From NCBI GenBank assembly GCA_947645195.1, contig CANSGD010000079.1, forward strand, positions 186,001 to 250,000: a DNA stretch of 64,000 nucleotides, given 5' to 3'. The position numbers were made by a program, and so were the translations under genes. This stretch comes from Patellifolia procumbens (Eukaryota; Streptophyta; Magnoliopsida; Caryophyllales; Amaranthaceae). Under the pieces are notes generated by a model. The model saw only the letters and a list, made by a program, of their open reading frames with translations, was not told where the DNA came from and made no database searches. Below, piece by piece: positions 22,460 to 34,303 of this stretch (position 1 is its first letter; each line of letters starts with the position of its first letter).

Positions 22460-25400
22460 TTGATTTTAAAGGGGGCATTTTAGAGGTCTGTTTTGTTTTG
22501 ATTTTGCAATGGGAATCAATCTTAAAGAACATGTTTTTGAGATTTTTGTATAATGTTGCTACTTTTGTTGTTAGAGTATGCTTGGAACTTATATTGAAAT
22601 AATGCACTAATTGTGGTCATACTTGAAAGCTTTTGTTCATTTGACATTATGATGAGGTGCGAGTTCTGTTTGAACTACGGACGATGATGAGAAAGAATTC
22701 TGCTTTGGTTTTTGACAATTGCTGTTTGATTTACTTAGGAAAGTTATGTAAGATGTAATTATTATGAGTTTTGCTTGTTGGGTATGTTAGACTGGTGGCT
22801 AATGTGACCGGAAATTTTCGTTTTTTATTTTGGGTGGCTTGTTGGTACATTCTCAAGTATGATGAAGTAGGTTGAGACTTGAATTGAGACTGTTTGATCA
22901 GGTTTTGTAAATGCTTAGGCCCTGTTCTTTTGGCGTGCAAAGAAAAGAACTGAAATGAAATAAACTGAACTGAACTGAAATTAATTTAAGTTTGCTGCAC
23001 CCTGTCACTAGCTGTGTGAGAATTTGAGAAACACAAGGTTTATGCTTCCATCTGTCAACTCTGCAGTTTGGGTTTTTGTTTATGGGAATTCTGTAAGATT
23101 TTGGGTCCTTTAGGTGTTTATTGTTGACTTCAGTTAAACACCATTGCTTTTGTTGGAGTAGAAGACCTTGATGATTTAAGTTAGGTTTGAATAGTTTCTA
23201 GTCTTGTCTCATGTAGGCGGATGCTTGCTGAGATCTGTGGGACTCTTGGCTTAGTCCTGTTGGAGTTGGAGGTGCACTTATTCTGAAATTTTGCTCTTTC
23301 AGATGAGATTTTTTTGCCTGTGAACAGTATTGATTCGGTGTTGGCCTCCGGTCTGAAACTGAAAGATATATGCAGCTGTTAGCTCTGTTGCTTCCTTTTT
23401 GTGTTAAAAACTTGAAATGAATGTTCCTGCTATTGGTGAACCTGTGTCTTTAGCAGGGTAACAACGCTATAGTTGCTAAAATTATAGGATTGTGAAAGAG
23501 ATCATGGAATTTTTTTCCAAGCTGTTCAACCTTTTGGTGTCTCTTTCCTGGAGTCAATAGCTTCTTTTGTCTTCATCTCTTATTCTCATTCTTGCTATCT
23601 TGTAGGATAAAATGCAGCCTTACTCTTCTTCTTGTAGTCTACTATCTTTTGCTTTCTATTCTGTATCAGCTCTCAACCTTTTAGTGGTAAATCATGTTGG
23701 TGTACCACATCACCAGATGCTAGTTGGATAATGAAGGATGGAGGTCACATTCATGTAGTTTTAATCTTTATGAGGCTGAGAAGTTAAGATGGCAGGGGAC
23801 CTCACAATGGTACAGCAATCAAGTTGAGCCCCCTGCTGCCTATTACGGGTTGTCCAAGATAACCAGTATAGTTATCAGAATTAGAGATTTTTTTTGATGG
23901 TGGAGTTAGAGATTGTTGCTTTTGCTACGTGGTTATATATGAGGATTTTAGATCGTTGCCTTATTGTAGATGAAATGTTTTAACAAACATGTATAGGGTA
24001 CTTCCCTACTGCATGAATGAGTCTGCACAATTTCTGATAATATTAAGATGTATGTGCGAATGTTGTACTGCTCACCCTTCTTTGGGTTATGCAATATGAA
24101 AGTAGGTGAACTTACCTTAACCTCTTCTTTTATGGTTTAACATCCTTAATGGCTCAATGCGTGTGCTCTTTATCTATATAGCTTGATCTACTCGAAAATC
24201 AACCAACATATGATTCATCCTTTTTGGGAAAAAGATCCAATATCACGACATATTGTCCCTCACACGTCAATCAGACATTATTGGTTCTTATATATAAAAG
24301 GAGCGTCATTGGCAGGAGTGGCACTTAGTCACAACTCACAAGTGTGGTGTTAATTAATTTTATTAGTTAGCCGGGTATTGTGTATATAGAGTCTTCAATC
24401 ATCATGCTACTGAAGCTTTTGGTGAGTCCATTGGTTCTAGTGTTTATTAAATACTCCCTTCGGTTGGAACTGATTATCATATCGTCTAAGCTTGCATATT
24501 ACAGATATGACTTACAATATTGTCCCAAGCAGTTGAAGCATTATGTTGTTTCAGTATTTAATTATGGTTAATTGTGAGATGATTTAGGTCTTTGTCGCAT
24601 GTGTAGTGCTAGTAGTTGAGATATCTTGTTCATGATCTCTATCTGCATTGTGTTATTAGGTTTTGAAGATTTCCTTTGTTACGAATTATCTGAAAGCTGA
24701 GATCTTGGATGGTTGTTTCTGCACATTGTTGACTGTCAGTTTTCTTGCATATGTGCTTGGTTTAGTTTATTGCATATGCTGTTTTTGGAGTTTCTGAGCT
24801 CTATAATTGCAGATTCGGTATTCCTTTTTAACCAGGGTAGTCCCTAGGGGACGTGGGGAGTATGATATGTGATGTGGGTAGAGGTGGTTAGTTAGTCGGT
24901 TCAGGCCAGACATCTTGAATTGGTCCGCCGGCAAAACTTGTTAGAGCTTAGCCTGATTTTAAAGTGTGCAGAAACCCAACAAAAGCACGAAATGAAAGGT
25001 TTTGGGTAAAAATTTGAATTTTCTACACAGCTTACCAGATAGAAATTCATAAATATATACTTGCCTGTAATGAAACCAGGCCTAGCTAGGTTTAAGCTCA
25101 TTGTGATTTTGGATTCTAATAGTTTGGACCGACCTACCCTTTCTTGACTCTAGCTGGCAGTTGGTCCATTCAGGGCTAGGCTTGACATAGCCTATCGTCG
25201 TGCTTGAATTGGTCTAGATCCAGTGTGGCCTAGGTTGGTTAAATGGTAGCTATAAGCTAACCTTGTAAATTGTGATGGTAGGTGAAATTAAGCAAGTTGA
25301 TAAATTGTTTGGATTCAGGTGAACTTAGGTTTAGATTATGTACAAATTGTTGGAAATCAATTGCCAAGGTAATTATTCCTCATCAAATTCCTTGGGTGAG

Positions 25401-26753
25401 TGGGTTTGTGGTCGATGTAACAATCGCATATAAGGAAAGTATATATGAAGTTTAAGGGAGTCGTTTCCAAAAATTTAGATTTGAAGTTTAAGAGACACCA
25501 CATTCTATAAGAACCATTACAAATTCTTTGTCGAGTTGCATGGATTGGTGATCTATTGTGCATCCTCATGGACTCGTCAAAGATTGATTTTCAGGTATAC
25601 TGGTTGGATCTTGATGCCATTAGGTGGGCAAATGGGGGGTAGTGGCCTACTGTACTAGATTTGTAGAAGCATCAGCTCACCTCGGGAGGAACTGAGCTCT
25701 AAGAACAAGGGACCCAAGATTATGCCACCACCAAGGCCAAGCAGGCCACCAACAATACCAGCCGATTTCCCACTATGATAATACAAGACAAACTGGTGGT
25801 TTTTTTAAATAGTGGAAACATCCTTTAATTGAGATTGTTCCCCGTCCTTTGTACAGGCCGACTGCTCCATACAATTGCACATTGTTTTTTTAAGTAGTGG
25901 AAACATCCTTTAATTGAGATTCATGTCTAGAACTATCAAAATGAACTTCGTCTATGTCATGCGTAGGCAGTGAAACCCGAAACTCTTATGCTTTTCTATG
26001 TGTTGTAGAACATAGGAGCTGTCTGCTCTTGACAATGAGTAGTTTTGGATTCAAATTGTTCCTGAATCTTACATCACCATGGTTGATGGGTACGCGTCTG
26101 GAATATCAGTTAGTTGCTAGACCACGGAATGGATTGTGAGAAGCTTGATGGGTTAGCTTTAACAAAAGAAAGGATTTGTGCCATTCATTATGTGCGCAAG
26201 GATGAATTTCACTTCAACACTATCTGGCAAAAGTTCTATACTTCTCTACTATTTGTATATTTAAATGTGTGTCTATGCCTAACAGGAAGTTTATCTCAGG
26301 ACTGGAAGTTATGATTTCTGCATTTCTACTAGTTGGGTACATGTGATTAAGTAGTAAAATACAGCATTTGGCAATTTATTGATGAAACTGTTGGCACTTT
26401 GTGTTGCTGAATGCATTGTGTATTATAATCTTGCAGTATTTGATGGGTTCTAAAGATGGTCGATTAAACCTCGTTCTGAGACACTTAGACAGAAATTGTG
26501 TGTTATAACTTAATTCACAACGACAGAGCCTCCAAAAATGATGAACATCGACAAGATATGATCCTGAGTCTTGGATAACATAACACCCCTAGTAGTTTAC
26601 CAGTCATTGACATTCACTCTATGAAGTATGTTGTTGATTAAACTAATGAAAGTTTTCTATGTAGACGAGAAGCTCGTTACTGTGTAAAGATAGCCTAGAC
26701 GACAAGTTCCTTAATATGAAGTGGATTTTTAATACTAAAATTAGGAAGTCCCT
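22460..26753. other. 4.3 kb without a recognisable gene
   Basis: The first 150 bp should be the 3' UTR of the upstream gene. After that no frame has a motif. Seen: a (GAACT)n MITE end at 22918-22990 (TTAGGCCCTGTTCTTTTGG), one Stowaway-like end at about 24448 (TACTCCCTTCGGTTGGAA), and two direct copies of a 45-bp sequence at about 25803 and 25890 that share AGTGGAAACATCCTTTAATT. The T-rich composition resembles transcribed plant sequence, so a non-coding transcript is possible but not shown. Confidence 0.4.
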
Positions 26754-26913
26754 TGTAGGCTACTAGCTTGGAAAGAAGACTGAAAGAATTATATTCCTTG
26801 CATTATCATTAATTACCAAGTAAATATATATACTAGGTTACAAGCTAAGATTAAGCTAAGATTACAATCCCTTTAATTAGGGAACTAGATAACAACTAAT
26901 TAATAGTCTAACA
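26754..26913 (-). mobile_element. 3' LTR of a Ty1/copia element
   Basis: On the minus strand this 160-bp segment starts TGTTAGACTATT and ends AGCCTACA. It is preceded by the polypurine tract GCGGGGGTG (26922-26914). The upstream pol frame uses the TAG inside the LTR start as its stop codon. The 5' LTR was not found, so the element is truncated. Confidence 0.7.
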
Positions 26914-27336
26914 CACCCCCGCAGTCGAAACAGGAGGAGGACGAACGCTAAGACTGTCTCTAAAATCTTCAAAAAGTATCAATGGAAGTCCCTTTGTGAA
27001 GATATTTGCAATCTGGTGCTTTGAAGGAACATGTAAGACACTTACTTCACCCCGTGCTACCTTTTTGCGAACAAAATGGATATCCATCTCAATGTGCTTG
27101 GTACACTGATGTTGCACACGATTCAGTTTGAAATACGCTTGATGGAGAACTATGTTCTCTATCGAACATAGTGGTGGGTTTGAGGTCCATATCACGAAGA
27201 GGTACCAGTTTGCCCCATCTTGGCATGTTTTAAGATGAAGCATTCTATGAATAATCTGATTCATTTGCTTCCAACCAACTGAATATAGGGTATTATCATT
27301 GTACACAGTTAATGGTAGATTGTCGGTAAAATGCAA
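26908..27336 (-). pseudogene. Ty1/copia pol fragment, RNase H C-terminus
   Basis: The frame ends with the copia RNase H tail: QHQCTKHIEMDIHFVRKKVA, VSVLHVPSKHQIANIFTKGL and FEDFRDSL, followed by a short Pro/Ser tail. The upstream portion is diverged and the catalytic YCDN region is degraded (TVYNDN). Integrase and reverse transcriptase are absent, so it is a 5'-truncated remnant. The stop lies in the LTR. Confidence 0.75.
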
Positions 27337-27344
27337 TAAAAAGA

Positions 27345-28290
27345 GAAAAGCCTTTCAAAGTTAATTGTTTGTGCCCTTTTGAAGAGTTCCTTTTACCAAT
27401 ATTGCCAGAGGTGATCATGGGGCTGGACTTAACTCCTGTCCAAAAAGTGGCTATTTATGTTTAAAATATGGGAGATTAGTCTGGGAATTCAGACTGGTTG
27501 TCCCTCTTATGGGCCTTAAACTAAACGAACTTAAACATCATGATCAATGCCCTTTTTCATCTAAATTTTGGAGGAAATCAGGCAAAAAAAAATACACAAA
27601 TTTAATATTATTTTTTTTTGTAAGAAGTTGTCCCCGCCCCGGCCGGATCCTAATGGGCTAGAAACTTTGAGAGGGGGCTGAATGATAAGGAAGTTTTCCA
27701 CTCAAAATGCTTCTAATGGGGGTTGAACCCCCAGCCTCAAGGTTAGAAGGCTCTCTCCTTTCCCCTAAATCAAGCATTGCTTGGTTCAAATCCAATATTT
27801 TCAAGTTAGGTTGGATGGGCTATGTACATGTTTACGGTCTGCCTATGCGGCTATGCAAAGGTTAGCTATTTTTTATTGAAAGGGTTATAGCGGTAAGGAT
27901 TATGCATAGTATTTTTAAAGTGCGTGAATTTAAAGAAAATAATAATAATTATTATAATTTTAACGTACTCCCTCGTCTCATTTTATATGTTATATATTGA
28001 CTTTGGACAATATTTACTTTGTAACTTAAACCGTGTTTGATTTTATATAATTAATGAAAAACGTACCCATGTGAATTTTGTTTGATACGTCTAAATATGT
28101 ACTTTTCAAATATATAATTTTGTAATTTTTTCGTAAACGTAATTTGAGATATTAGTTTATAAAATTGCATCTCAAACACTATGAAAATATAAAAGTAGCA
28201 AATGAAAAAATATAAATATAGCAAATAAACAGGAAGATGGAGGAAGCAGTATATAAGCCAAAATATGTCCAATAAGTGGAAGGTGCACCC
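27345..28290. other. intergenic, MITE fragments
   Basis: No gene is seen. 27640-27775 has a tRNA-promoter-like B box on the minus strand (GGGGTTCAACCCCC), which could mark a SINE, but no A box or tail is clear. 27967-28245 begins ACTCCCTCGTCTCATTTTAT and ends near GATGGAGGAAG, probably a diverged Stowaway. Confidence 0.35.
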
Positions 28291-28310
28291 TGGAGCACAA
28301 TGAGCATTGT
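28275..28310. repeat. short perfect hairpin GAGCACAAT-GAGC-ATTGTGCTC
   Basis: A 9-bp stem with a 4-nt loop lies at about 28292-28313, at the left edge of the inverted-repeat region that follows. It could be the end of a transposable element, but no partner end was identified. Confidence 0.4.
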
Positions 28311-29360
28311 GCTCTAACACATGTCATCATGTACGTCATTATGGTGATCCGATGTACATTTGAAGAATTCTAATGTACACAAATAAAATTTTTGAAATTC
28401 AAAAAATTAATTGGCGCCACTAGACTTAAAATTTGCTCACTATCCTTAAGCTAATGTTCATTCTCGATATTGAAAATGTTCAATTAGAAATACCATATGT
28501 ACATCATAAAATAAACTCAATTTTTTTTAAAAAAATGTTCACAGTAACTCGACATATGATCATTTATATAACTTTATTGTTCATTATAGTTATTCAAGAT
28601 GTTCATTTATTTATATCAAATGTTCATTGTAAAATAAGTTCAATTTCAAAAAAGTTTTTGTTCCAATTAACTTTGACATTTGTTCTTTTATATAACTTTT
28701 TGTTCATTATGGTTATTAAATATGTTCATTTATTGATTATAAATGTTCATTGTAAAATTTCTAATTAACTTTGACATGGTGTTTTTTTTACATAAATCTA
28801 ATATTTATTTACAATGAACATTTGATATCAATATATGAACATATTTAATAACCAAAATGAACATTTGTATAATGTAAAAGTATATGTCAAAGTTATTTGG
28901 AATTAAAACTTTTTTGAAATTGAGTGTGATTTTACAATGAACATTTGATATCAATAAATGAATATCTTTAATAAATATGATGAACAATAAGGTTATATAA
29001 AAAAACATATGTCAAAGTTAATTGGAACAAAAACTTTTTTGAAATTGAGTAAGATTATACGATGAACATTTGAAACAAATAAATGAGCATATTTAATAAT
29101 CACAGTGAACAATAAAGTTATATAAAAGAACATATACCAAAGTTAATTGGAGCATTTGGAGTGAATTTTTTTTGTCAAATCAATTCAAAATGTCAAATAA
29201 TCGGGGAAAAAGAAGAAACTGGACCCATATGTTCATTGAAGATGAACTAATGTTCATTGAAGATGAACTAATGTTCATTCCGTACTTTATTTATTAAGAT
29301 GTCTGACATTTGTTTTTAGGTCCATTGAAAAAAACTAATGTACACCGGATGTAGGATCTT
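28310..29360. repeat. fold-back region made of about 120-bp units
   Basis: The left half (28430-28770) repeats ATGTTCATTTAT, ATGTTCATTGTAAAAT and AATTAACTTTGACAT. The right half (28800-29160) repeats the complements, ACAATGAACATTTGATATCA and TATGTCAAAGTTAATTGGAA. The whole could fold on itself. Matching outer blocks GATGTACATT (about 28350) and AATGTACACCGGATGTA (about 29335) may be its ends. The Ile/Phe-rich frames 28433-28768 and 28805-29008 come from these units and are not genes. Confidence 0.6.
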
Positions 29361-29388
29361 ATTTGCGAAATATGTCCCAGAAGAAGAA

Positions 29389-30003
29389 TTCCTAATCATG
29401 AGCTCTCGAGTTTTCTAGAGAGAAGGTCTCTGCCTTCTCTCTAGGAAACACCGCCCCATCATTGCGCCCTCCACCGCCCCATCTTACCGGTCCATCTCAG
29501 CGCCCTCCACCGCTCAAATTTCAGAGAAGCAGAGGTCGTTGTTCCTGAAAGTCATCTTCGTTCTCTTCCGGCGAGGACTGTTGCTGTAAACAAGGCGTGT
29601 TAAAAGGCACCGCACCGCACCGCCAAGTCAAGACAAGGGTTTAAATCTGATTTCCGACAAACGCGGTGTAGCTCGCTCCATCGCCGTCGTCACCGGCGTT
29701 CTCCATCCACTCCTAATGTTTGAGATGGTTGATGTTAAAAGGCACCGCACCGCCGCCGTTAATTTGCTGCTGACCATCTCTGTCCAGCTTCTTTATGAAG
29801 CTTTGTCTAGCTTCTTTTGGAAGCTTGTCTTTCTTTTCTTTCTTTTATTTTATTTTAGTTTAGTTTTAATTTCCTTTTTTTCTTTTAGTTTTAGTTTCCG
29901 TTTTTATTTTCTTGTTTTAATGTAATTTAGTTCTTGACTTTGGTCAATCTCTGAGATAGGGAGACTTTAGTCTAATCCTTGTACCTGTTTCAAAAAAAAA
30001 GAA
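29389..30003 (+). mobile_element. non-LTR retroposon with poly(A) tail
   Basis: The insert ends in a run of nine A at 29992-30000 and is flanked by near-perfect 15-bp duplications beginning GTCCCAGAA (29374-29388 and 30004-30018; one mismatch plus the end). It begins with a GC-rich leader containing repeated ACCGCCCCATC and GGCACCGCACCGC motifs and ends in TTTAGTTCTTGACTTTGG-type sequence. No protein motif was found. It could be an internally deleted LINE or a retroposed transcript. Confidence 0.6.
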
Positions 30004-30221
30004 GTCCCAGAACAAGAAAAAATAGGAACCACAAATTTGAGCAGTGTGGGACTGGATGCAAAACGGGGTCATAAAGTTGTCGACGTGGTCCAATAGATGT
30101 TACATATACTTCTACAAATGGGCCCTAAGGCACCTAAGAGAAATGTGCTGTGTGTTTCTAATTGTTTACCACTGAAAAAGAAACGTTAAAGAACTGTTTG
30201 GCTCTTCCTTACTCCTAAACA

Positions 30222-33200
30222 ATGGACAGTCTTTCTTCTTTCTCTTCTTTTACTCTCATTTCTCCAAATTCCACTAACTATTCAACCAATACCCAAACAC
30301 ACCTCATCAAACCAAGTGTAAAATCATCCACAATTATTAACCCAAAAATAAAATTAAGAAATTCAACAAAGCATAATTATATCAAAGTTAGAAAGTTGAA
30401 GGTGAGAGTGAAAGCAATAGATGATGTTTCAGGAGCATTAACAGAGCCAGCTCAAGCTCAACTCACCTGGCAAATCATTGTTGGTTCTTTAGGTCTCTTC
30501 TCATCCTAATTATTTCATAATTGATTAAAACTTTTTATTTGTTTGTGTTTTAGTCATTGCTTCCATGCACCCTACCCTTCCTTTCTAAATGAATTTTTAA
30601 ATTTTTTTCTGAAGTAGTTTACAGAAATAATTCGTATTATAGTTGGTTTTCTCATAATAGTTCCAATTATAAACTAATCTATAATTATAAATTGATTACT
30701 AGTCTTTGCCCGTGCTATATAGCAGAGCTTATGTAGAGTATGTAAAACTATAAAACTAAAATGAAGCTTGAACGATATACGTAGTACTCTTTAATTACAA
30801 TGACAAGGAGGGTAATGTAAGTAATGAATAGTTAGGGCTCTTCTCTTCGGCTAATTCTAGCTGAACTGAACTGAACTTATTGGAGCTGAACTGAACTGAA
30901 CTGAATTTATTGGAGCTGAACTGAACTGAACTGAATTGAATTAAATTATAATAAGTATATGAATAACAAGTAAATAATAATTATTATGAATATTAAATAA
31001 TAAGTAATAATAATTATAAGTAATAATAATTAAATTAATAATTTAGAATAATATCAAATGAATAATGATAATATTATTTTGATGTTATTATGATAGTTAT
31101 AAATAAATAAATAATAATAAATTAATTTTAAAAATAATAATTACTGATAATAATAATAATAATAATTAATAATGAGTAATTATAATTATTAGTATTAATA
31201 TATTAATACTTGATGATGATGATATAATATAATGTCTAAGAAGTAAATAAATAGTATTACCATTATAATAATAATTAGCTTAAAACATGGGTTGATGTGT
31301 GCTTCTAACCAAACCACGATTTGTGGTGGGTTGGTCTATGATAGAAATACACCAAACCGCCAAAGTATATTTAATATACAACGTAACGACAATGTTGCAT
31401 TTTAAATAGTACTGCGGTATTATTAGCAAGTTTGTAATTTTTTATATCTTATAGCTTTTTGTAGCTTATTTGTATGATGTAATAGTGAATTTTATTCAGT
31501 AAAATAAAGCAACAATTGCAAATTAGAAACTCGTATTGACATGAAATTTGGTTAAACCGTGTACCAACCCAAACTTTGATCAACCATATTAATAATGATA
31601 GTAATAATAATGAGTAAAGATATAATAAAAAAATAATATATATGAATAATAATAATTATTATTATATATAACAATAATAATAATTAAAACAAATTAGACC
31701 AACAATAATAATATTAAACAAAATGGTTAAATAATGAATGGAGCTGAACTGAACTGAACTGAACTTATTAGAGCTGAACTGAACTGAACTGAATTTATTG
31801 GAGCTTATTAGAGCTGAACTGAACTTATTAGAGCTGAACTGAACTTATTAGAGCTGAACTGAACTGAACTGAACTTATTAGAGCTGAACTGAACTTATTA
31901 GAGCTGAACTGAACTGAACTGAAAATAAGCTGAACTGAACTGAACTGAAAATAAGCTGAACAGAACAGGCCCTTAGATTTTGGGTCCGTTCTTTTCAACT
32001 TATTTTCAGTCATTATATGTTCAGATAAGTTCATATAAGGTCTAATAAGGTTGAATAAGGTCGAATAAGGTCGAATATGGTCGAATAAGGTCGAATAAGA
32101 TCTAATAAGGTCGAATAAGGTCTAATAAGATTTAATAAGGTCTAATAAGGTTCTTATATTTTTTTATATAACAATATTATTATTATTATCATTTGACAAT
32201 ATTATTATGATAATAATAATTATTATTTATTAGGAAAAATAGTGAATAACCACCTGCACGATACACCTATTTCAAAATAACCACCCCATTTTTTTTGTGT
32301 TTAAATAACCACCTCTCATTTCCTTAACTTTTTCAAATACCCACCTGTTAACGGAATTTTCTAACGCCGTTAAGTGTGATGCCCAAATTCTTACTAAATT
32401 ATTCTATCTCCCTCCAAAATTTCACTAATTACCTTACTAATCTATAATTTGACTGGTCAAATCATGATTAACATTTTAAAAATCTTTTTTTATTCAATTT
32501 TACTATTTTTTAAACTATATTTTTTGATATATGACACGGTAATGGACACAAATTTCGAGACAATATTTAATCGCGTTTTTAATACTCAAGACGACGTTTT
32601 TTCGAAAAACGGACACCACCATATGCCCTTTATGGGCAAGAATTTTGAGATTCCCTACGAAACGAGTACCTACAAGCCGGCTTTTCGAGCACGTACTTCG
32701 AGACGCTTTTTTCGGACGGAATACAAAGTTTTTCTAAAAACGGACACTGGCTTGTAGGTACGGCAGTGTCCGTTTTTCGAAAAAACGTGTTCCATCCAAA
32801 AAAATTGTCTCGACTTACATGCCCAAAAACTCGTCTTGTAGGTACTCGTTTCGTAGGGAATCTCATAATTCGTGCCCGTAAAGGGCGTACGGTGGTGTCC
32901 GTTTTTTGAAAAGACGTCGTCCTGAATATTAAAAACGCGATTAAATATTGCCTCGAAATTTTTGTGTCCATTATCGTGTCATATATCAAAAATATATAGT
33001 TTTAAAAATTGTATAATTGAACAAAAAAAATAATATTAATCATGATTCGGTGTCCGTTTTTCGAAAAAGCTTTGTATTCCGTCCAAAAAAGGCATCTCGA
33101 ATTACGTGCCCGAAAAGCCGGCTTGTAGGTACTCTTTTCGTAGGGAATCTCAAAATTCGTGTCCATATAGGGTGTACGGTGGTATCTGTTTTTCGAAAAA

Positions 33201-34258
33201 ACGTCATCTTGAGTATTAAAAACGCGATTAAATATTGTCTCGAAATTTGTGTCCATTACCGTGTCATATATCAAAAATTATAAAATTGAATAAAATTTTT
33301 TTAAAAAATGTTAATCATGATTTGACCAGTCAAATTATAGATTAGTAAGGTAATTAGTTGGAGGGGGTTAAAAAAGTTGAGCCCTAAAACTAACGGTGTT
33401 AAGATTTTCCGTTAAGAGGTGGGTATTTCAAAACGTGAACGTAAGTAGAGGTGGTTATTTAAATGCAAAACATTTTGGGTTGGTTATTTGAAATTGGTGT
33501 ATCTGACAGGTGGTTATTCACAATTTATCCTATTTATTATTATTATATTCATTGGGCTATCATTGTTGCTTGTTGTACGCTTGAGAATTTTATTCGTCTA
33601 CATGAATAGGGGATATCGACTTTTATAAATTGTCGTTTATAAATGAACATTAAAGTATTGTAGCTGGTAGTTGTTCTTGAATCTATTAATATGCATCTTT
33701 TAAGTTTGCATTCGTAGAAATTTGTAATCAATAATAACAATAACAATAAATAATGACTTATAGTCGTTATAGACCAATAATAATAGATAATTATAGTAAT
33801 ATAATAGTAATAATATAATACTCCCTCCGTTTTTTTTAATATGCACCTAAGGCTTTGCACTAGAACCAAGGAAAAAGTGCAAAAGTAAGAGAGAAAGTTA
33901 GTAAAAGTAAGGAAAAAGAAAAAGGTAGAGAAAAGCAAAGAAAAAGTAGGAGAGAAGTGTAATAATTATGTGGGCCAACCTTCCATTTATGGCAAAAGGT
34001 AGAAAGGTACCAATTAAAAAAAAAACCTCCAAAATGGAGAAATGTGCATATTAAAAAAAAAGGAGGGAGTAATTTGAATAATAATAATGTAATAATAGTA
34101 GTAGTATTAATAATAATAAAAATTAACATAATAAGAAAAATAGTAATAACTGAATAGTTATTATTATAATAGAGATAAGAATGATAATAATTATAATGGT
34201 AATAGTATAAATAATGATAATAAAGTAACAATAATAATTAAAATAAAAAATAAAAAAA

Positions 34259-34303
<45 letters not shown>

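Noticed and set aside
27640..27800. Possible SINE
   Set aside because: Only a B-box-like GGTTCAACCCC is seen; no A box, tail or target duplication.
28433..29008. Hydrophobic Ile/Phe-rich frames that could suggest membrane proteins
   Set aside because: They arise from AT-rich inverted repeat units, with the same peptides on both strands.
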